DNA from: Diphasiastrum complanatum
Lineage: Eukaryota; Streptophyta; Lycopodiopsida; Lycopodiales; Lycopodiaceae
Assembly: GCA_029204225.1 (NCBI GenBank)
Contig: MU832154.1
Span: 20,559 to 84,558 of the forward strand
Reading direction: 5' to 3'
DNA: 64,000 nt
A model generated the notes under the pieces. The model did no database searches, had not been told where the DNA came from, and saw nothing but the letters and a program-made list of their open reading frames with translations. The position numbers and the translations under genes were made by a program. Shown here piece by piece: positions 1 through 12,331 of this stretch (position 1 is the stretch's first letter; every line of letters starts with the position of its first letter).

Positions 1-1572
<1,572 letters not shown>

Positions 1573-1645
1573 AAAAGTGGTGTGAAGAAGTTTGATTCAT
1601 TACCACTTAATTTATAGCAATCTATGGTGGAAAGTAGGGTTTATG

Positions 1646-2111
1646 GGAGGTTGTTAAACAAGCCCTTATCACATGGTTCAGACCGCAAAAGTTTATGGAA
1701 GACCCTTTTCTACTTTTAAGTAAAATTAAAATGGGAAATCGGGAAATGGTTCGAGATTACATTGAACAAGTGAAACGCCTCAGATCTGAATGCGAACCTA
1801 AGCTGATTAACGAAAATGCCATGATTATGTGGTTTTTGTTAGGTCTACCTAAACGGATTAGACGTGAGTTGAAACGCCATAATGAGTATGCACTCTTGCA
1901 AAATGCTATGGACGACGCAATTTGGGAGGAGGATGAAGATTCAGATGATGAGTCGAATATCAGTATGTTGCCTTATATAGCAGGGAAGACTACTACGACA
2001 TCCACTACTATTGCATCAACGAATGCCAACGCTACAATAGAAATGATGCTCAATGAGTTCGAGAAACTTGGGAAGAACCAGCAAAAACAGATGGAAAAGT
2101 TACAGTCGCAG
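1646..2111 (+). mobile_element. Ty3/gypsy gag fragment
   Basis: A 465-bp gag piece that closely matches, by eye, the gag of the gypsy segment at 22199-22660. Shared peptides include MEDPFLLLSKIKM, REMVRDYIEQ and NENAMIMWFL, followed by an acidic stretch and FEKLGKNQQK. Homology begins inside TGGGAGGTTGTTAAA and stops at about GTTACAGT(C/T)GCA, so both ends are abrupt and there is no LTR beside it. The frame here is intact where the 22-kb copy has a stop and a 1-bp deletion. The fragment encodes the capsid-like middle of Gag only; no zinc knuckle, protease or RT follows. It is a stranded fragment, not a functional gene. Confidence 0.85.
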
Positions 2112-2908
2112 AGATTCTATTGCATTAAGATCAGATCCATTAACATCCCTACAAATATCAACACTTCTATATGAGCACTTTTTTCATGATTTTTGGAGAT
2201 CCCTTGGGAGATTGCTCTTGAAACTTGGACAGTCACTAGATCTGACCTAGATGCATCCATAAAATTCCCTGCAAGAGTTCTTGATGGAGGAATCATCATC
2301 TTTTAGTGGGTGCAAGGGTTCCTAGAAGCTGAATCTTTAGAACCCTCGCAGAGCATCAAGATCATCCTACCAACCCTCACAAGGTGCCTAATTTGAATCA
2401 AAATAGTAAAATTAGCCTGCCTACATGGTCTGATCTTGAAAATCCAATCACAGAAACATGTTGTGCAAGAGATGACTTCCTGTGAGAGTTGAACCCTCGC
2501 AGAACTTCGCAGAGCAGTCAAATCACCTTCTGAACTCTCGCAGACTTCCTTGAGGTCTTAGAATTTTGTGAAGAAGGTCCCTATCAAAATTTGGGTGGAA
2601 CTGAACAAGGGAAAGTGGATTTCACCTAATACGCACTCTAAATTTCGCTATATAAGGGCTGATTTCGAGTCAATTGTCACCTTTGCTGGTGAAGCTCTGC
2701 TCAAATTTTCACTGAAATTTTCAAGTTCTTTGTTTGTGACCAAACTTTCTACAAGCTATCATTTTCTCATACTAAACACAGATCTGCGCTCTGAACTACA
2801 GTTCTCACCATCCAACACTCACTATTCACAATTTTTTGTCATTTCCACACCTTTTTACCTTTTTCAGCGTTTCTCCTACTTTTTTGCCCTTTAACTATCA
2901 CTGCTAAC
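2112..2908. other. Noncoding stretch with a small dispersed repeat
   Basis: No gene recognised. The segment 2165-2250 resembles 11441-11520: both contain CTTTTTTCATGATTT, then GAGATC, then GACCTAGAT at similar spacing. This suggests two diverged copies of one repeat, perhaps an LTR or UTR. The rest shows no structure I can name. Confidence 0.4.
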
Positions 2909-4413
2909 ATGGCCTCCACATCCTCTAAAGACTCTGGCACCAAGCAGGTGATCTAGCGTGAAATCCCCTCAGCCACACAGATTTGGCCCTTACCCTCTAA
3001 CACTCTGATTCAACCACGGCTTCAGACAGCCTGCCCACTTCTTGAGGCAATTTCCCGGTGATTTTCCATTCTGAGATTAACATGGGCCTCGCCCTTCACG
3101 CTTATGCCACCTGGGACGCGTCAAAGTCACGCTTCCACTTCCTATACCAAGGTACCATGTACAAGGTCAGGATTAACGCAAACTCGATGGTCACCATTGG
3201 CATTATGTCTGGTGACCGTCAGCCCACCTCCCATCGTCAGACAAAAACTCTTATCAAACCTTTCGTCACCCAAACTGCACCAGAAATTCCAATCCAGACT
3301 AACAATGGTTAACCCGTCATTTAGGCGGCTGCCCATCTGTTAAACAACTTTTTGGCTATTTCAACATTTTGCAAGGACATAATCTAGTCCAAGCTGCTAA
3401 GCCAAATAGTGGAATCCTTTCTAGCATTCTGTGGCCCCTCAGTTGTGCCATACGACTGGCATAACTTTCTCATTTGTGAACTAATCATCTCCATCAAACC
3501 CAACAACCGTGAGCATATCGCAACAAACCCCTTGTTGTGTAATTGTGCATGCGCACTTCTCGAGATGAAAGTGCGCGATTTCCACCGCTCAACCCTTTTG
3601 TCTTTCATTGTGCCGACTAACCTCTATCAGCCATCTTTAGCATCCACCTCCTCCCAGCCTGTAGTTACTAACACAACGGCCAGCAAATGAATGTGTGGCA
3701 TTGCCTCTTCATCCTCATCTCCACCTACTACCTGAAGACGCACCACCACCACCGCACTAACCACTTCATCAACCATCGCCACTTCTCCTTCCATACAACC
3801 TTCTCCTCCTGTCTCTGTTGTCACTACCCCTCTTTCTGTTCCTTCCACTATTGTTTCTGTTTCCATTCTTGTTTCCTCTGTTAATACCACTTCCATTTCT
3901 GTTTCATTATCCACTACTCCTTCCATCACCATCGCATTCTCCATCACTCCTGTCGCCACCGTTGCTCCCCTCATGTTTAATCCCTCTGATTCTCAGTTGT
4001 CTCCAGACACTCTGGTGTAGATGCAAGTCATCAACTTTTCACCCCCATGCCAGACCATTTTTGCTCCATCCTTGCCTTCCGTGCTCCACACCACACTTCA
4101 GTTTCCCTCTGTTCCACCCATCCTCTCATTTGGACAAACCATCCTCACCCCTGTTTCCACTGCTACTTCTTCCACCCCATCTGTTTTGCCACCAAAGGTT
4201 GCCGAGGGCAACCAACCATTGTTTGATGACGCATTTGTTCAAACAATTTTTATATCATCGCTAGATCGAACTGATCCCACCGCCCCAGATGACATCAGGT
4301 GCCCCGAGAACCTGATTGAAGACAATGACGACGGAGCTCCACAAGTCGTCGGGGCCGCTACCACACAAGCCCCTATCAGTGCCAACGTTGGAGGTATTCT
4401 CGACGAATTGTAA
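2909..4413 (+). pseudogene. Decayed ORF of unknown family
   Basis: A protein-like reading frame starts at an ATG at 2909 (MASTSSKDSG) and shifts frame by about 3058. It then stays in one frame to 4413 with in-frame stops near 2954, 3310, 3326, 3688 and 4018. The frame from 3058 (GLALHAYATWDASKSRF) and from 3409 (FCGPSVVPYDWHNFLICE) reads like real protein. The part from about 3700 is very rich in Ser, Thr, Pro and Val, and the end is acidic (RCPENLIEDNDDGAPQ). I do not recognise the family. The codon texture and surroundings suggest the N-terminal ORF of an old transposable element, but a decayed host gene is equally possible. It is broken and not expected to make protein. Confidence 0.4.
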
Positions 4414-4604
4414 ATAAATAAAATCGACCAGTAAAATGTGTTGAGAGGGCATGGCATCCTGTGCGTATAAGCCCATGGCCAATGAGCACACAAGCTAAGT
4501 TGTAATTAAAATAATAGGCTTGGGACCTTTGTAAGTAAAATAAAACTTGAGGCCCAAAGTCAATTTTAAACTTAGACATTATTTTTTTAGAGTTGGTTCC
4601 AATT

Positions 4605-4990
4605 CATTGTCGTTGAAAAATGTTGTCTTGACATCCATTTGGTGCATTTCTAGGTCTTTCGCGGCTGTTAACACAATCAAAGTCCTGATTGACTGCATCT
4701 TGACGACAGGACTGAAAACTTCTTGATAATCCACTCCTTGGACTTGAGTAAAACCTTTAGCCAGCAGCCGTGCTTTCCATTTTGCAATGGAACCATCAGA
4801 GTTGATCTTCTTCTTGAAGATCCACTTGTTGTCGATAACTCTCTTGTGAGTGGGGAAGTCGACCAGTGTCCAAGTCTGATTCATCGAAAGTGAGTTATAC
4901 TCGCTTTCCATAGCTTCTTGCCACTTCACAACATCCTTGGAGTTAATTGCTCCGGCTAGGCTCTCTGGTTCTTATAATGAAGGAGCTCAA
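4605..4990 (-). pseudogene. Copia RT N-terminal part (element D)
   Basis: Minus-strand translation gives SLAGAINSKDVVKWQEAM, TWTLVDFPTHK, KWIFKKKINSDG, KARLLAKGFTQVQGVDY and FSPVVKMQSIRTL, the conserved start of the copia reverse transcriptase domain. It ends after MHQMDVKTTFF, where family members read FLNG followed by an acidic loop. From there the sequence is unrelated, so the YxDD catalytic box is absent. The reading frame is intact over this stretch, but the domain is less than half complete. Confidence 0.9.
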
Positions 4991-5295
4991 GCATCCTCAT
5001 TTTCTAATCACTCTTGCTTATGCTATTGTTGTGGTTTGCTTGTTATTTTCATTTTCCATGCTTTTTTGTTTATGCTAGTTAAGGTTTTTCCATAAGCAAT
5101 AAAATTGAGCATTTGAGCTATCCTCCATCTCATCTCTCTCTCTTTCTCTCTTCTCCTTCTTCTTCCTCTTCTATTCCATCCTTTCACTTCACCAACAATC
5201 ATTATGAAGTTAGTTAGGGGAGTGGAGTTAGTGTGAGTAGTGTTAGGGGAGGTAGAGTTAGACAAAAAGTAGAGAACTAACTAGAAGTAGCATCT
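4975..5295. other. Noncoding interruption within element D
   Basis: About 320 bp between the end of the integrase linker (RSSIRR-like motif near 5350) and the RT start. It is pyrimidine-rich on the plus strand (CTCTCTCTTTCTCTCTTC near 5136) and has no coding similarity. It may be a small insertion in element D. I could not define target duplications or terminal repeats. Confidence 0.4.
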
Positions 5296-5299
5296 ATGC

Positions 5300-6330
5300 A
5301 TAGTTAGGTGCCTATCCAGTGAACTAACCCTTGTTGACAGGCGGGAGGGCTATTACAACGTCGGATCGAAGACCCTACAATCTGCTTGAGCTAGCTTGCT
5401 CTGGTCTGATGACAGGTATTGTTGGCTGCTCGGCTTCTATAGTTGTAGTTGCAGGTTCTGTAGAAGGAACATCAACGCTGGAAGAATCCATGCGACGTAA
5501 AATAGGATGAAATGACATAACATCGTTTATTGATGGTTGTTTAAAATCATAGTATGTATGTTCTTGAGATATTACATCCCTAGAGACAAATACTACAATG
5601 GTGGATGGATCATAAACTTTATAAGCTTTACGTTCATCAGGATAGCCAATGAAAATACATTTATTTGTCCTATGATCCAGCTTCTTCGTAAGCTGTTTAG
5701 GAATGTGAACACAACATATACAACCAAATATTTTTAAATGGTTGACACTAGGCTTGTACCCATGCCAAACTTCATGAGGAGTCTTGTTGTTGATGGCTTT
5801 GGTGCTGGATCTGTTCTGCATGTAACGGGCTGTGGCAGTAGCTTCTGCCCAAAACTTCGCAGGTAGGTGTGCTTGATGTATCATGGATCTGGTTGAGTTG
5901 AGAAGAATTTGATTCTTTCTTTCTGCAATCCCGTTCTATTGAGGTGAATTGGGAGTGGTGAACCGTCTTCTAATACCATGTTCAGCCATGTAGTCAGACA
6001 TCTCGTTAGAGATGTATTCGTCACCATCATCAGTTCAGAGTGCCTTCACTTTCCTAGACGTTTGTGTCTCAGCCATGGCCTTGAATCTCTTGAAACATTC
6101 AAATGCTTCAGATTTGTGCTTAGTGAACATGACTGTAGACCATCTAGAATAATCATCTATGAAAGTGATAAAATAGATTACATCTCCTAATGACGGAGTT
6201 GGCATTGGACCACAGAGATCGTTATGTACAAGATCTAATACATGCTTTTTTTTTATGGAATGTGATTTTAGAAACTTGCTTCTAGAGTGCTTCCCATAGA
6301 TGCATGATTCACAAAAGAAAGACTTCCTAT
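5300..6330 (-). pseudogene. Copia integrase (element D)
   Basis: Minus-strand translation shows CESCIYGKHSRSKF (zinc region end), VLDLVHNDLCGPM (first catalytic Asp), ITFIDDYSRW, TDDGDEYISNEM (second Asp region) and GIAERKNQILL (catalytic Glu). The C-terminal domain follows (FWAEATATARYMQNR, HLKIFGCICCVHIPK, CIFIGYPDERKAYKVYD). An in-frame TGA precedes TDDG, and a TAG at 5936-5938 replaces the conserved Gln of NSPQ(Q)NG. Integrase would splice the cDNA into chromosomes; this copy cannot make a full protein. Confidence 0.9.
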
Positions 6331-6813
6331 CTAATGAAGATGGATATTCAAACCATCAACTAAACTATTGCAATGCATATAAGAAAGTGATTTTGTAATC
6401 ACGTGTCCAAATCGACTATGCCATAGAACAACATTCTCATTTACATTTTCATTAGAGATACTAGCTAATGCAACTGAATTAGAGAGTACGTAAAGATTTC
6501 CAACTCTAGTGCATGTAGTCAGAGTAGTATCTTCCTCGAGTATTGTACACTGCTCAGATGACAAAGTAACAGTGTAGCCCTCATCAGTTATCTTAGAGAC
6601 TAATAACAGATTCTTTGATAACTGAGGAACATGAAGGACATTAGGAACACAAATGGATAGATCGTTGTTGAAGCTGATCTTCACTGTTCCTTTGCCTTCC
6701 ACGCGTATGGTGCTAGAATCTCCGAGGTAGATGAATTGGTCTCTGTTATAAGCTGTGTTCTCCGTAAACCATTCCTTGCGAGAGGTCATGTGTTGGGGAG
6801 CGACGTTGTCCAC
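6331..6813 (-). pseudogene. Copia protease and pre-integrase domain (element D)
   Basis: The translation starts with YVDNVAPQHMTSRKEWF, which aligns with the family motif W(Y/F)VDSGA(S/T)xHMT. The catalytic Asp is kept, but the following Ser-Gly is Asn-Val and the preceding Trp is a TAG stop at about 6814, so the active site is destroyed. The core continues with FIYLGDSSTIRVEGKG and VPNVLHVPQLSKNLL. The pre-integrase motif VVLWHSRFGH follows near its end. Confidence 0.88.
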
Positions 6814-6816
6814 ATA

Positions 6817-7725
6817 CTAGCTATCACAGTCTTTGTTGCTGCTGTAAACCATTAACAAGTGTGTATCTGACTCCTTGAATTCCGTCGTGTTGGAGGAGTT
6901 TGACTGCTGGTGTTGTTGTTGTTTCTTTTCCTCATTGTAGATCCTGATGCGACACTCCTTGATGTCGTGATTAGCTCTTTTGTAATATCTACAGAAAAGC
7001 TTCTTGCACGATCCACCATGATCACCTTGAGTATAAGGCTTATGTTGTTGCTGCTGCACTTGATTCTTGCCCTTGGAATAGTCTTTCTTCTTGGTGCATA
7101 GAGTCATGGATTTGTCTTTGATGGACAGGCTGCTAGTCTTTCTCCGCATTTCTTCTTGAAGAAGATGATCGATCACCTTTTGAAGAATGAGATTGGGTTG
7201 TGTGGAAATCATCACCACAAAGTGCTCATAGGACTTTGGAAGAGAAGAAAGCAAGGTCATAATGGCATCATCTTGAATAGAACATCCTACAACTGATAAC
7301 TGATCTAACAGGGACTTGAAGCTATTGATGTGAGAAGTGATGGTAGTAGAATCAGACATGCTAAGAGTAAAGAACTTTCTTCTAAGATGTAGTCTCATGG
7401 TCACATCGTGAGTCTCATAAAGACTTGATAACAAGTCCAATGCTTCCTTAGAGGTTTTGCACGTGGTAATGTGAGATATTTGGGAGCCGGCCAAATTGAG
7501 TGTGATACATGCTAGGGCCTTCTGATCTTTGATCCTCCAGGCCTTTGCTTGATCACCACCTTCTACTACATCCCAAAGACCTCTATCTATCAACATCATT
7601 CTAAGTTTCAACTTCCAAATGTAGAAGTTAGAACCATTGAACTTGTCAATGACTCCAGCTTCATTGAGTGATGAAGATGAAGAGCTACCTATATGAGACA
7701 TGATAACAGTATATAAATAGAACAA
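6817..7725 (-). CDS. Copia Gag (element D)
   Basis: A 302-codon open frame with the copia Gag fold signature (UBN2-like): FNGSNFYIWKLKLRMML near the start, then ACITLNLAGSQISHI, ALDLLSSLYETHDV and LLSSLPKSYEHFV. A Gln/Lys-rich tail holds a degenerate zinc knuckle (CRYYKRANHDIKEC, Tyr in place of the second Cys). Start: the frame opens at 7725, but the Met at about residue 9 (MSHIGSSSSSS) is a more usual Gag start. It lies directly downstream of the PBS at 7753-7764. Gag would package element RNA; with the knuckle altered and pol broken, activity is unlikely. Confidence 0.85.
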   Translation of the reverse strand: MFYLYTVIMSHIGSSSSSSLNEAGVIDKFNGSNFYIWKLKLRMMLIDRGLWDVVEGGDQAKAWRIKDQKALACITLNLAGSQISHITTCKTSKEALDLLSSLYETHDVTMRLHLRRKFFTLSMSDSTTITSHINSFKSLLDQLSVVGCSIQDDAIMTLLSSLPKSYEHFVVMISTQPNLILQKVIDHLLQEEMRRKTSSLSIKDKSMTLCTKKKDYSKGKNQVQQQQHKPYTQGDHGGSCKKLFCRYYKRANHDIKECRIRIYNEEKKQQQHQQSNSSNTTEFKESDTHLLMVYSSNKDCDS

Positions 7726-7752
7726 ACTTATCTCTCGTTTTATTTGAGCTAC

Positions 7753-7764
7753 GCTCTGATACCA
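7753..7764 (-). promoter_or_regulatory. Primer-binding site of element D
   Basis: The minus strand reads TGGTATCAGAGC, an exact match to the initiator Met-tRNA PBS of plant copia elements. It lies 3 bp inside the LTR end (minus-strand ...CCCATCA) and about 30 bp before the gag frame. Confidence 0.95.
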
Positions 7765-7767
7765 ATC

Positions 7768-7925
7768 TGATGGGGCAAGGGAGATAGAAGAACGTGAACG
7801 GAGAAGAGAGCAAGTTTATTGCGGAATAGCTCTCCCGTTCTAATCAGCTGCTAAATGCAAAAATAGTCTAATAGACAGCTTATGCTAAATGTAATCATAG
7901 CTTTAAGTGTTCTGATTGCCCAACA
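7768..7925 (-). repeat. 5' LTR of element D (inner part)
   Basis: The minus-strand sequence runs from TGTTGGGCAATCAG to CTTGCCCCATCA just before the PBS. A homologous copy lies in the opposite orientation at 10294-10450. Similarity continues for about 50 bp outside the apparent TG end in both copies, so the true LTR is probably longer than these 158 bp. No 3' LTR of D was found. Confidence 0.75.
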
Positions 7926-8590
7926 TGAGCTTAAAAATTAATTCATACTCTGAAACAAGAGTACTTTTGCAAATAAGGCGAGGGTGCCCTTGAAACAGTT
8001 TAACTTACAAAAATAGATGACCTTCAAAATTTTCTCTCTCTTTAAACACCAGCGCCATAATTTTGAGAAGGTGTTAAAAACAGTTAAACTTTTGAACTGC
8101 ACAAGTTTAAACTTTTGAACTATGCAAGTGTCGCATTTCAAATGCAAAAAAGCCAAAGTTGTTAAAAACATAGTTCATTTCTGCAGACTATCACGACACT
8201 TAGTGTATTTCTGCAGACTGTTGCGACACTTAGTGTGTTTCTGTAGATTGTTGAAAAAGTAATGTAAATCTACAGACTTGTTCTAAATGCTAGTTCTTGG
8301 AAGTCCTTGAAGATGGCCAAGTCTTCAATGACTTCAAGTAATTGGACTTAACATCTGAACTTGAAATTATGACAGGATTGGTTACCCTTTGTTGGAGATC
8401 AGCTGGAAGCCCATTGTAGACGTTCTTCAAATAAATTGGTTGTCTAAGTTTGTGATTCCTGCAGGTATCAGATGAGCAGATGTAGAACCAAAGTTGGTTT
8501 CACCTTACCCTAGATCAATGATCAATAAACATGCAAGAAGGATCATGAAATAGAAATTAATCATTCACCAAGAACTGTGGGCTTTATTTC
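7926..8590. other. Noncoding interval with a 30-bp tandem repeat
   Basis: No gene recognised. At 8176-8252 about 2.5 imperfect copies of a 30-31 bp unit occur (TTTCTGCAGACT, then ACGACACTTAGTGT). The first 50 bp is shared with the inverted LTR copy at 10240-10293. Confidence 0.55.
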
Positions 8591-10055
8591 CAACATTCCA
8601 ATCAGTTTAGCCTAGATTTGACAGGAATAGGCTGAGTGCACTGATCGAATATGCAAGGTCCGTGCAGATCATTGCGTACATCAGTGAGCCGATGATGGAT
8701 TGAAATGGGTAGCACTTCATCTTCTCCTTTTTTGCATCAGTTTGAGGAGACTGTTCCTTTGATAGCTTTAGTCAAAGGTCGAGTGGAAAGTGACTTGGTT
8801 TTCAATTGGCCATTCCATACTTTTCCAGCATGTTGTTGAGATATCATTGCTGGTTGATAAAGATTAGTTTGCTAGGTCGATCTCGTTGAATTTGGATTCC
8901 GAGACAATAGTGGATTGGATCCATGTCAGTCATCTTGTATTCAGGGGCCAACATGCATTTTGTATCCTTCATTAGATTCAGATTATTACTGAATAAGTGT
9001 ATCATCTACGAGAGAGTGATCATGATGAAGTAATCTGATATAGACTTGAAATAGACATTCGAGTCTGTCGAGTTTGGAATGAAACCATTCTCTATCAGAA
9101 ATGCATTGATCTTCTAAAACCAGGCTCTAGGTGACTGTTTCAGCCCGTAGAGAGACTTGTGGATTTTGTATACAAGGTGTTGTTGCTTGCCATTGAGTTC
9201 GTATTTCTCTGGCTGCGTCATGTAGATCTCCTCTTCGATGGTTCCATTGAGGAAGGTTTGGACTTCAAGATCTATTGTGGCTGCAAAGGAGAGGAGTAGG
9301 CGGAGCGATGCATGTTTGACGACTAGGCTGAAGGTTTCTGAATATTCCAGGTCTGAAATCTGAGAAAAGCCTTTGGCGACTAGTCTGGCTTTGTAACGAT
9401 TTAGCCTTCCTTCAGCATCGTACTTTGACTTGAATATCCATTTGCATGGAATCGGTTTTCGATCCCTTGGCAGCTCAGTGAGTGTCCATGCTTGATTTTC
9501 CACAAGAGAATCAAATTCGATGTCCATCGCTGCTTTCCACTGGTCAACATCAGCAGTAGACATTGCCTCAAAAATGGTGGTTGGTTTCTACACAAAGTAG
9601 CAGGCTGGATCATCCACAAATCTGGATGGAGATTGTCTGGACCTGTTCGACCTTCTGGGTTGAACTTTGGTCTTTTGATGTGGGTTGAGTTGTTGAGGTT
9701 CTGACTCATTGTTTGAGTCATCATCGTTCTTCAACAATTGAATCTCTGGATCAGAATCGACTGGTTGCTCGATCCTTGGATTGAAATTATCAGCGGCTTT
9801 TCCCTTGTGGTCGATGAATTGGTCTTCCACAAAAATGACATCTCTACTGGTGAATGCCTTCTCAATATCCATATTGTAGAGCTTGTATGCCTTGTGGTCT
9901 GGGGAATAGCTGATGAAGATTGTTTTTTTGCTCTTGTCATCTAGTTTTCGTCTTAGATCCTTAGGGATCTGAACGAAAGCGATGTATCCAAACACTCGAA
10001 TATGTTTGAGTGATGTCTTTACTTTATTGTTGTTTGATAACATTTGTTCACTCAC
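8590..10055 (-). pseudogene. Degenerate copia pol fragment M
   Basis: Minus-strand translation runs from the integrase C-terminus (HIRVFGYIAFVQIPKDLR, KAYKLYNMD, FTSRDVIFVED) through the linker (RRSNRSRQSPSRFVDDPA) into RT (FEAMSTADVDQWKAAMD, PCKWIFKSKYDAEGR, KARLVAKGFSQ, LNGTIEEEIYMTQPE, HKSLYGLKQSPRAWF). Decayed palm and RT-end motifs follow (IHYCLGIQIQRDR, SIIGSLMYAM). Stops occur after YFV, after RAWF and repeatedly from there, and the YVDD box is not readable. It lacks gag, protease and LTRs. It is older than element D, judging by the number of lesions. Confidence 0.88.
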
Positions 10056-10200
10056 TCTGAACTAAACACAAACGTCTATGACTCCTCAGTTTTTGATCAG
10101 ACGATGGCTGTCTTTGATGACTGAGGAACTTGCACTACCACAATGCAATTTCAATATATTTCAGAACTAAACTTCATATTGAATCTGATTTCCAATAATA

Positions 10201-10224
10201 CCACACACACACACACACACACAC
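10201..10224. repeat. (CA)n microsatellite
   Basis: About 12 CA units between the copia M fragment and the LTR copy at 10294. Confidence 0.95.
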
Positions 10225-10293
10225 AAACCATATCTAATCTCTTCGGTGGACTGTACTCTCATTTTTGTGAGTATGAACTAGTTTTTAAGATCC

Positions 10294-10450
10294 TATTAGG
10301 CAACTAGAACATCAAAGTTGTGATTATACTTAGCATAAGCTTTCTAGTAGACTATTTTTGCATCTATCAGCTGATTATAACGGGAGAGCTGTTCCGCAAT
10401 GTTCCTGCTCTCTTCTCCGTTCACATTCTTTGCACTCCCTTGCCCCATCA
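10294..10450 (+). repeat. LTR copy of the element D family, inverted
   Basis: The plus strand runs from TATTAGGCAACTAGAAC to TTGCCCCATCA and matches the minus-strand LTR of D at 7768-7925 over its whole length (shared GACTATTTTTGCAT, CGGGAGAGCT, CTCTTCTCCGTTCAC). No PBS follows it, so it is a solo or 3' LTR. It faces the opposite way from D's LTR, with copia M in between. Confidence 0.8.
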
Positions 10451-10524
10451 AATCTATGTGATAGATCTATGTGCAATTACAAATTACCTTAGAAGATCAT
10501 TGTGGGTATTGGGCAGGCCTTCAC

Positions 10525-11396
10525 ACGTGTGAAATCTTCCTTCGGATGATGACTCTTATGTCCACATCAAGAATGATGTTTATTATGTAATTGAAAGTAT
10601 TGCAAATGGTGGTGATGTCAAGGAGACTTCAAGGATCAAGGAGGAGCACCAAGAAGATGATCTTGAGGAGCCATCTCAAGATTCAAGTGTGCCAAGGATT
10701 GAGGAGGAGAGTCCTTCTTCTCAAGTTATGATTCCAAGAAGAATCTCAAGAGACATGGATGAGCCTATGTGGTTGACATTTCAAGGAAAAGAGGAGCACA
10801 TTTCAAGTGGTATACATTTCATGCTTGCTTCTCTTATGTCATTCGATAAATCAATTTGCTTTAGTGAGACTCTTGCATCTCAAAGTTGGAGTAAAGCCAT
10901 ACTAGTTGAGTATGATGTCTCTCTTGAGAACATAGTTGATGTTATTAATGGTTTGAAATTGATCTTAGATAAATTAAAAAGAAAATGGTTACTTCATCAA
11001 ATGTATGCTCTTAAGTCTTGCAAGAGCAAGAGTGAGTTGTTGACTCATAGTGTGAAAATTTGTCTTATTTCATACATTGAGGCAAATTGTAAACTCTTTA
11101 TGAGAGTAAGTGAATCATTCTCTAAGGACACTTATCTCCATAATGAAGTATTTAGCCTCATTAGATCCAAGATTAATATGGTAATCAAGCACGAAGATAT
11201 GATGCAAACTCTTAGTTATTATAGCATCCATAGTCTTGCCAATCTTCATGTGCCTAATTCTCAAGATCTTGGTAGCACGATGTTGGATCTTTGGGATCCT
11301 TTTGAGTCAAGGAGGACTCTAGATATCCTCATGAAGTTTCAGCTGTATTCAAGGAGGAGGAACTTCAAGTATATACCAGCCTGTGAGAGTTAAGGA
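10525..11396 (+). CDS. Open frame with copia IN-RT linker and unknown tail
   Basis: An uninterrupted frame of about 290 codons; the first codon is not defined by an ATG (10689 is a GTG within it). Residues up to about 130 resemble the copia integrase-RT linker: acidic Ser/Glu stretches, IPRRISRDMDEPMWLTFQG, HFMLASLMSF and CFSETLASQSWSKAI. Where RT should follow (KWxxK, KARLVAKG) those motifs are not readable; instead about 160 Ser/Leu/Lys-rich residues remain open and unrecognised. A palindrome TTCACACGTGTGAA at 10520-10533 overlaps the start. It could be a copia relic that stayed open by chance, or the coding part of a non-autonomous element; it is not a known host gene to me. Confidence 0.4.
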
Positions 11397-12331
11397 TTAG
11401 AGAATCTCAAGATTTTATCAAAAAACACCCAAAATAGATACTTTTTTCATGATTTCTAGAGATCTGCCAAGAAGTAACTCTCTAAGAAAGTTTAATAGTT
11501 ATATGTATATGACCTAGATATGACTACTTTGAAATTTTTGTGAAGATCCAATGGACATATTTAGAAACATCTAAGAAAAAGTACTGAAAAGTGCTCAAAA
11601 ACTGAGTTTTTTCAAGGTCTTGAAAGAAATGTCCTTCAAGAAATCTCGCAAAACTCATAGTACCTAGATATGGTCCAGATACAGCTATTGTATGAAGTTT
11701 GAAGGCTATATCCACTCCGATATGAAGAAATCTCAGAAAAACCACAAAAAACTTATAAAAATGGGCAAGAATACATTAAAAATGATCTTGTTCTCTTAAT
11801 TTTTCTAAATCGGACGGTTCAAAACTCAATCCAAATTGGTAATAGCTAGATTACATTGTTTTTTAGCTACTTTCAAATTTGGTTCAGATCAGACACTCAA
11901 AGATTGACATCTTAGAGAATTAGTCCTAAAAAGTGCTCGATTTTAGCAAAAAATTTCAATTTTTGACAATCGGCTCAAAACTAACCCTCACATGACTCGT
12001 AGAAGTTCCATCAGACCTTGATTGAACTACTGTGAGGAGTGCGAGAGCTAATTCCCAACATTGTCAAAAAAAAATTCCACTTTTTATACCGTCTCCATCT
12101 TGGTTTTCATCTCCATCTCTTTTAGTTAACCTTCATCTTGTTAATATCCTCACATTCATCTGTTTTCACATCCATCATCTTACTCACAGTTACATGCATT
12201 TGTTAATGTTCATTCAAACATTTCACATTTTATTGTTTTTTAATGCTTTAGATAAACTACATTGGAAATTTTGTTTTATTGGATAGCGGATTCAATATTG
12301 CTTCCTTGTGCACGAATGATTAAAAGGATAT
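11397..12331. other. Unassigned sequence
   Basis: AT-rich, with no convincing coding potential. 11441-11520 shares a repeat with 2165-2250 (CTTTTTTCATGATTT, GACCTAGAT). Nothing else was identified. Confidence 0.45.

Larger units (their letters stand above)
4600..7975 (-). mobile_element. Ty1/copia element D, 5' LTR to RT, degenerate
   Basis: On the minus strand the order is LTR (7768 and beyond), PBS (7753-7764), gag (7725-6817), protease and pre-integrase domain (6813-6331), integrase (6330-5300), a noncoding interruption, then RT up to about 4605. This is the copia order gag-PR-IN-RT. The element is cut inside RT just after the DVKTTF motif (family form DVKTAFLNG), so the rest of RT, RNase H and the 3' LTR are missing. 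Several frame-breaking stops and a mutated protease site make it non-autonomous. Confidence 0.9.

Noticed and set aside
3627-3974. Minus-strand Glu/Val/Thr-rich frame
   Set aside because: Low-complexity antisense of the Ser/Thr/Pro-rich plus-strand frame.
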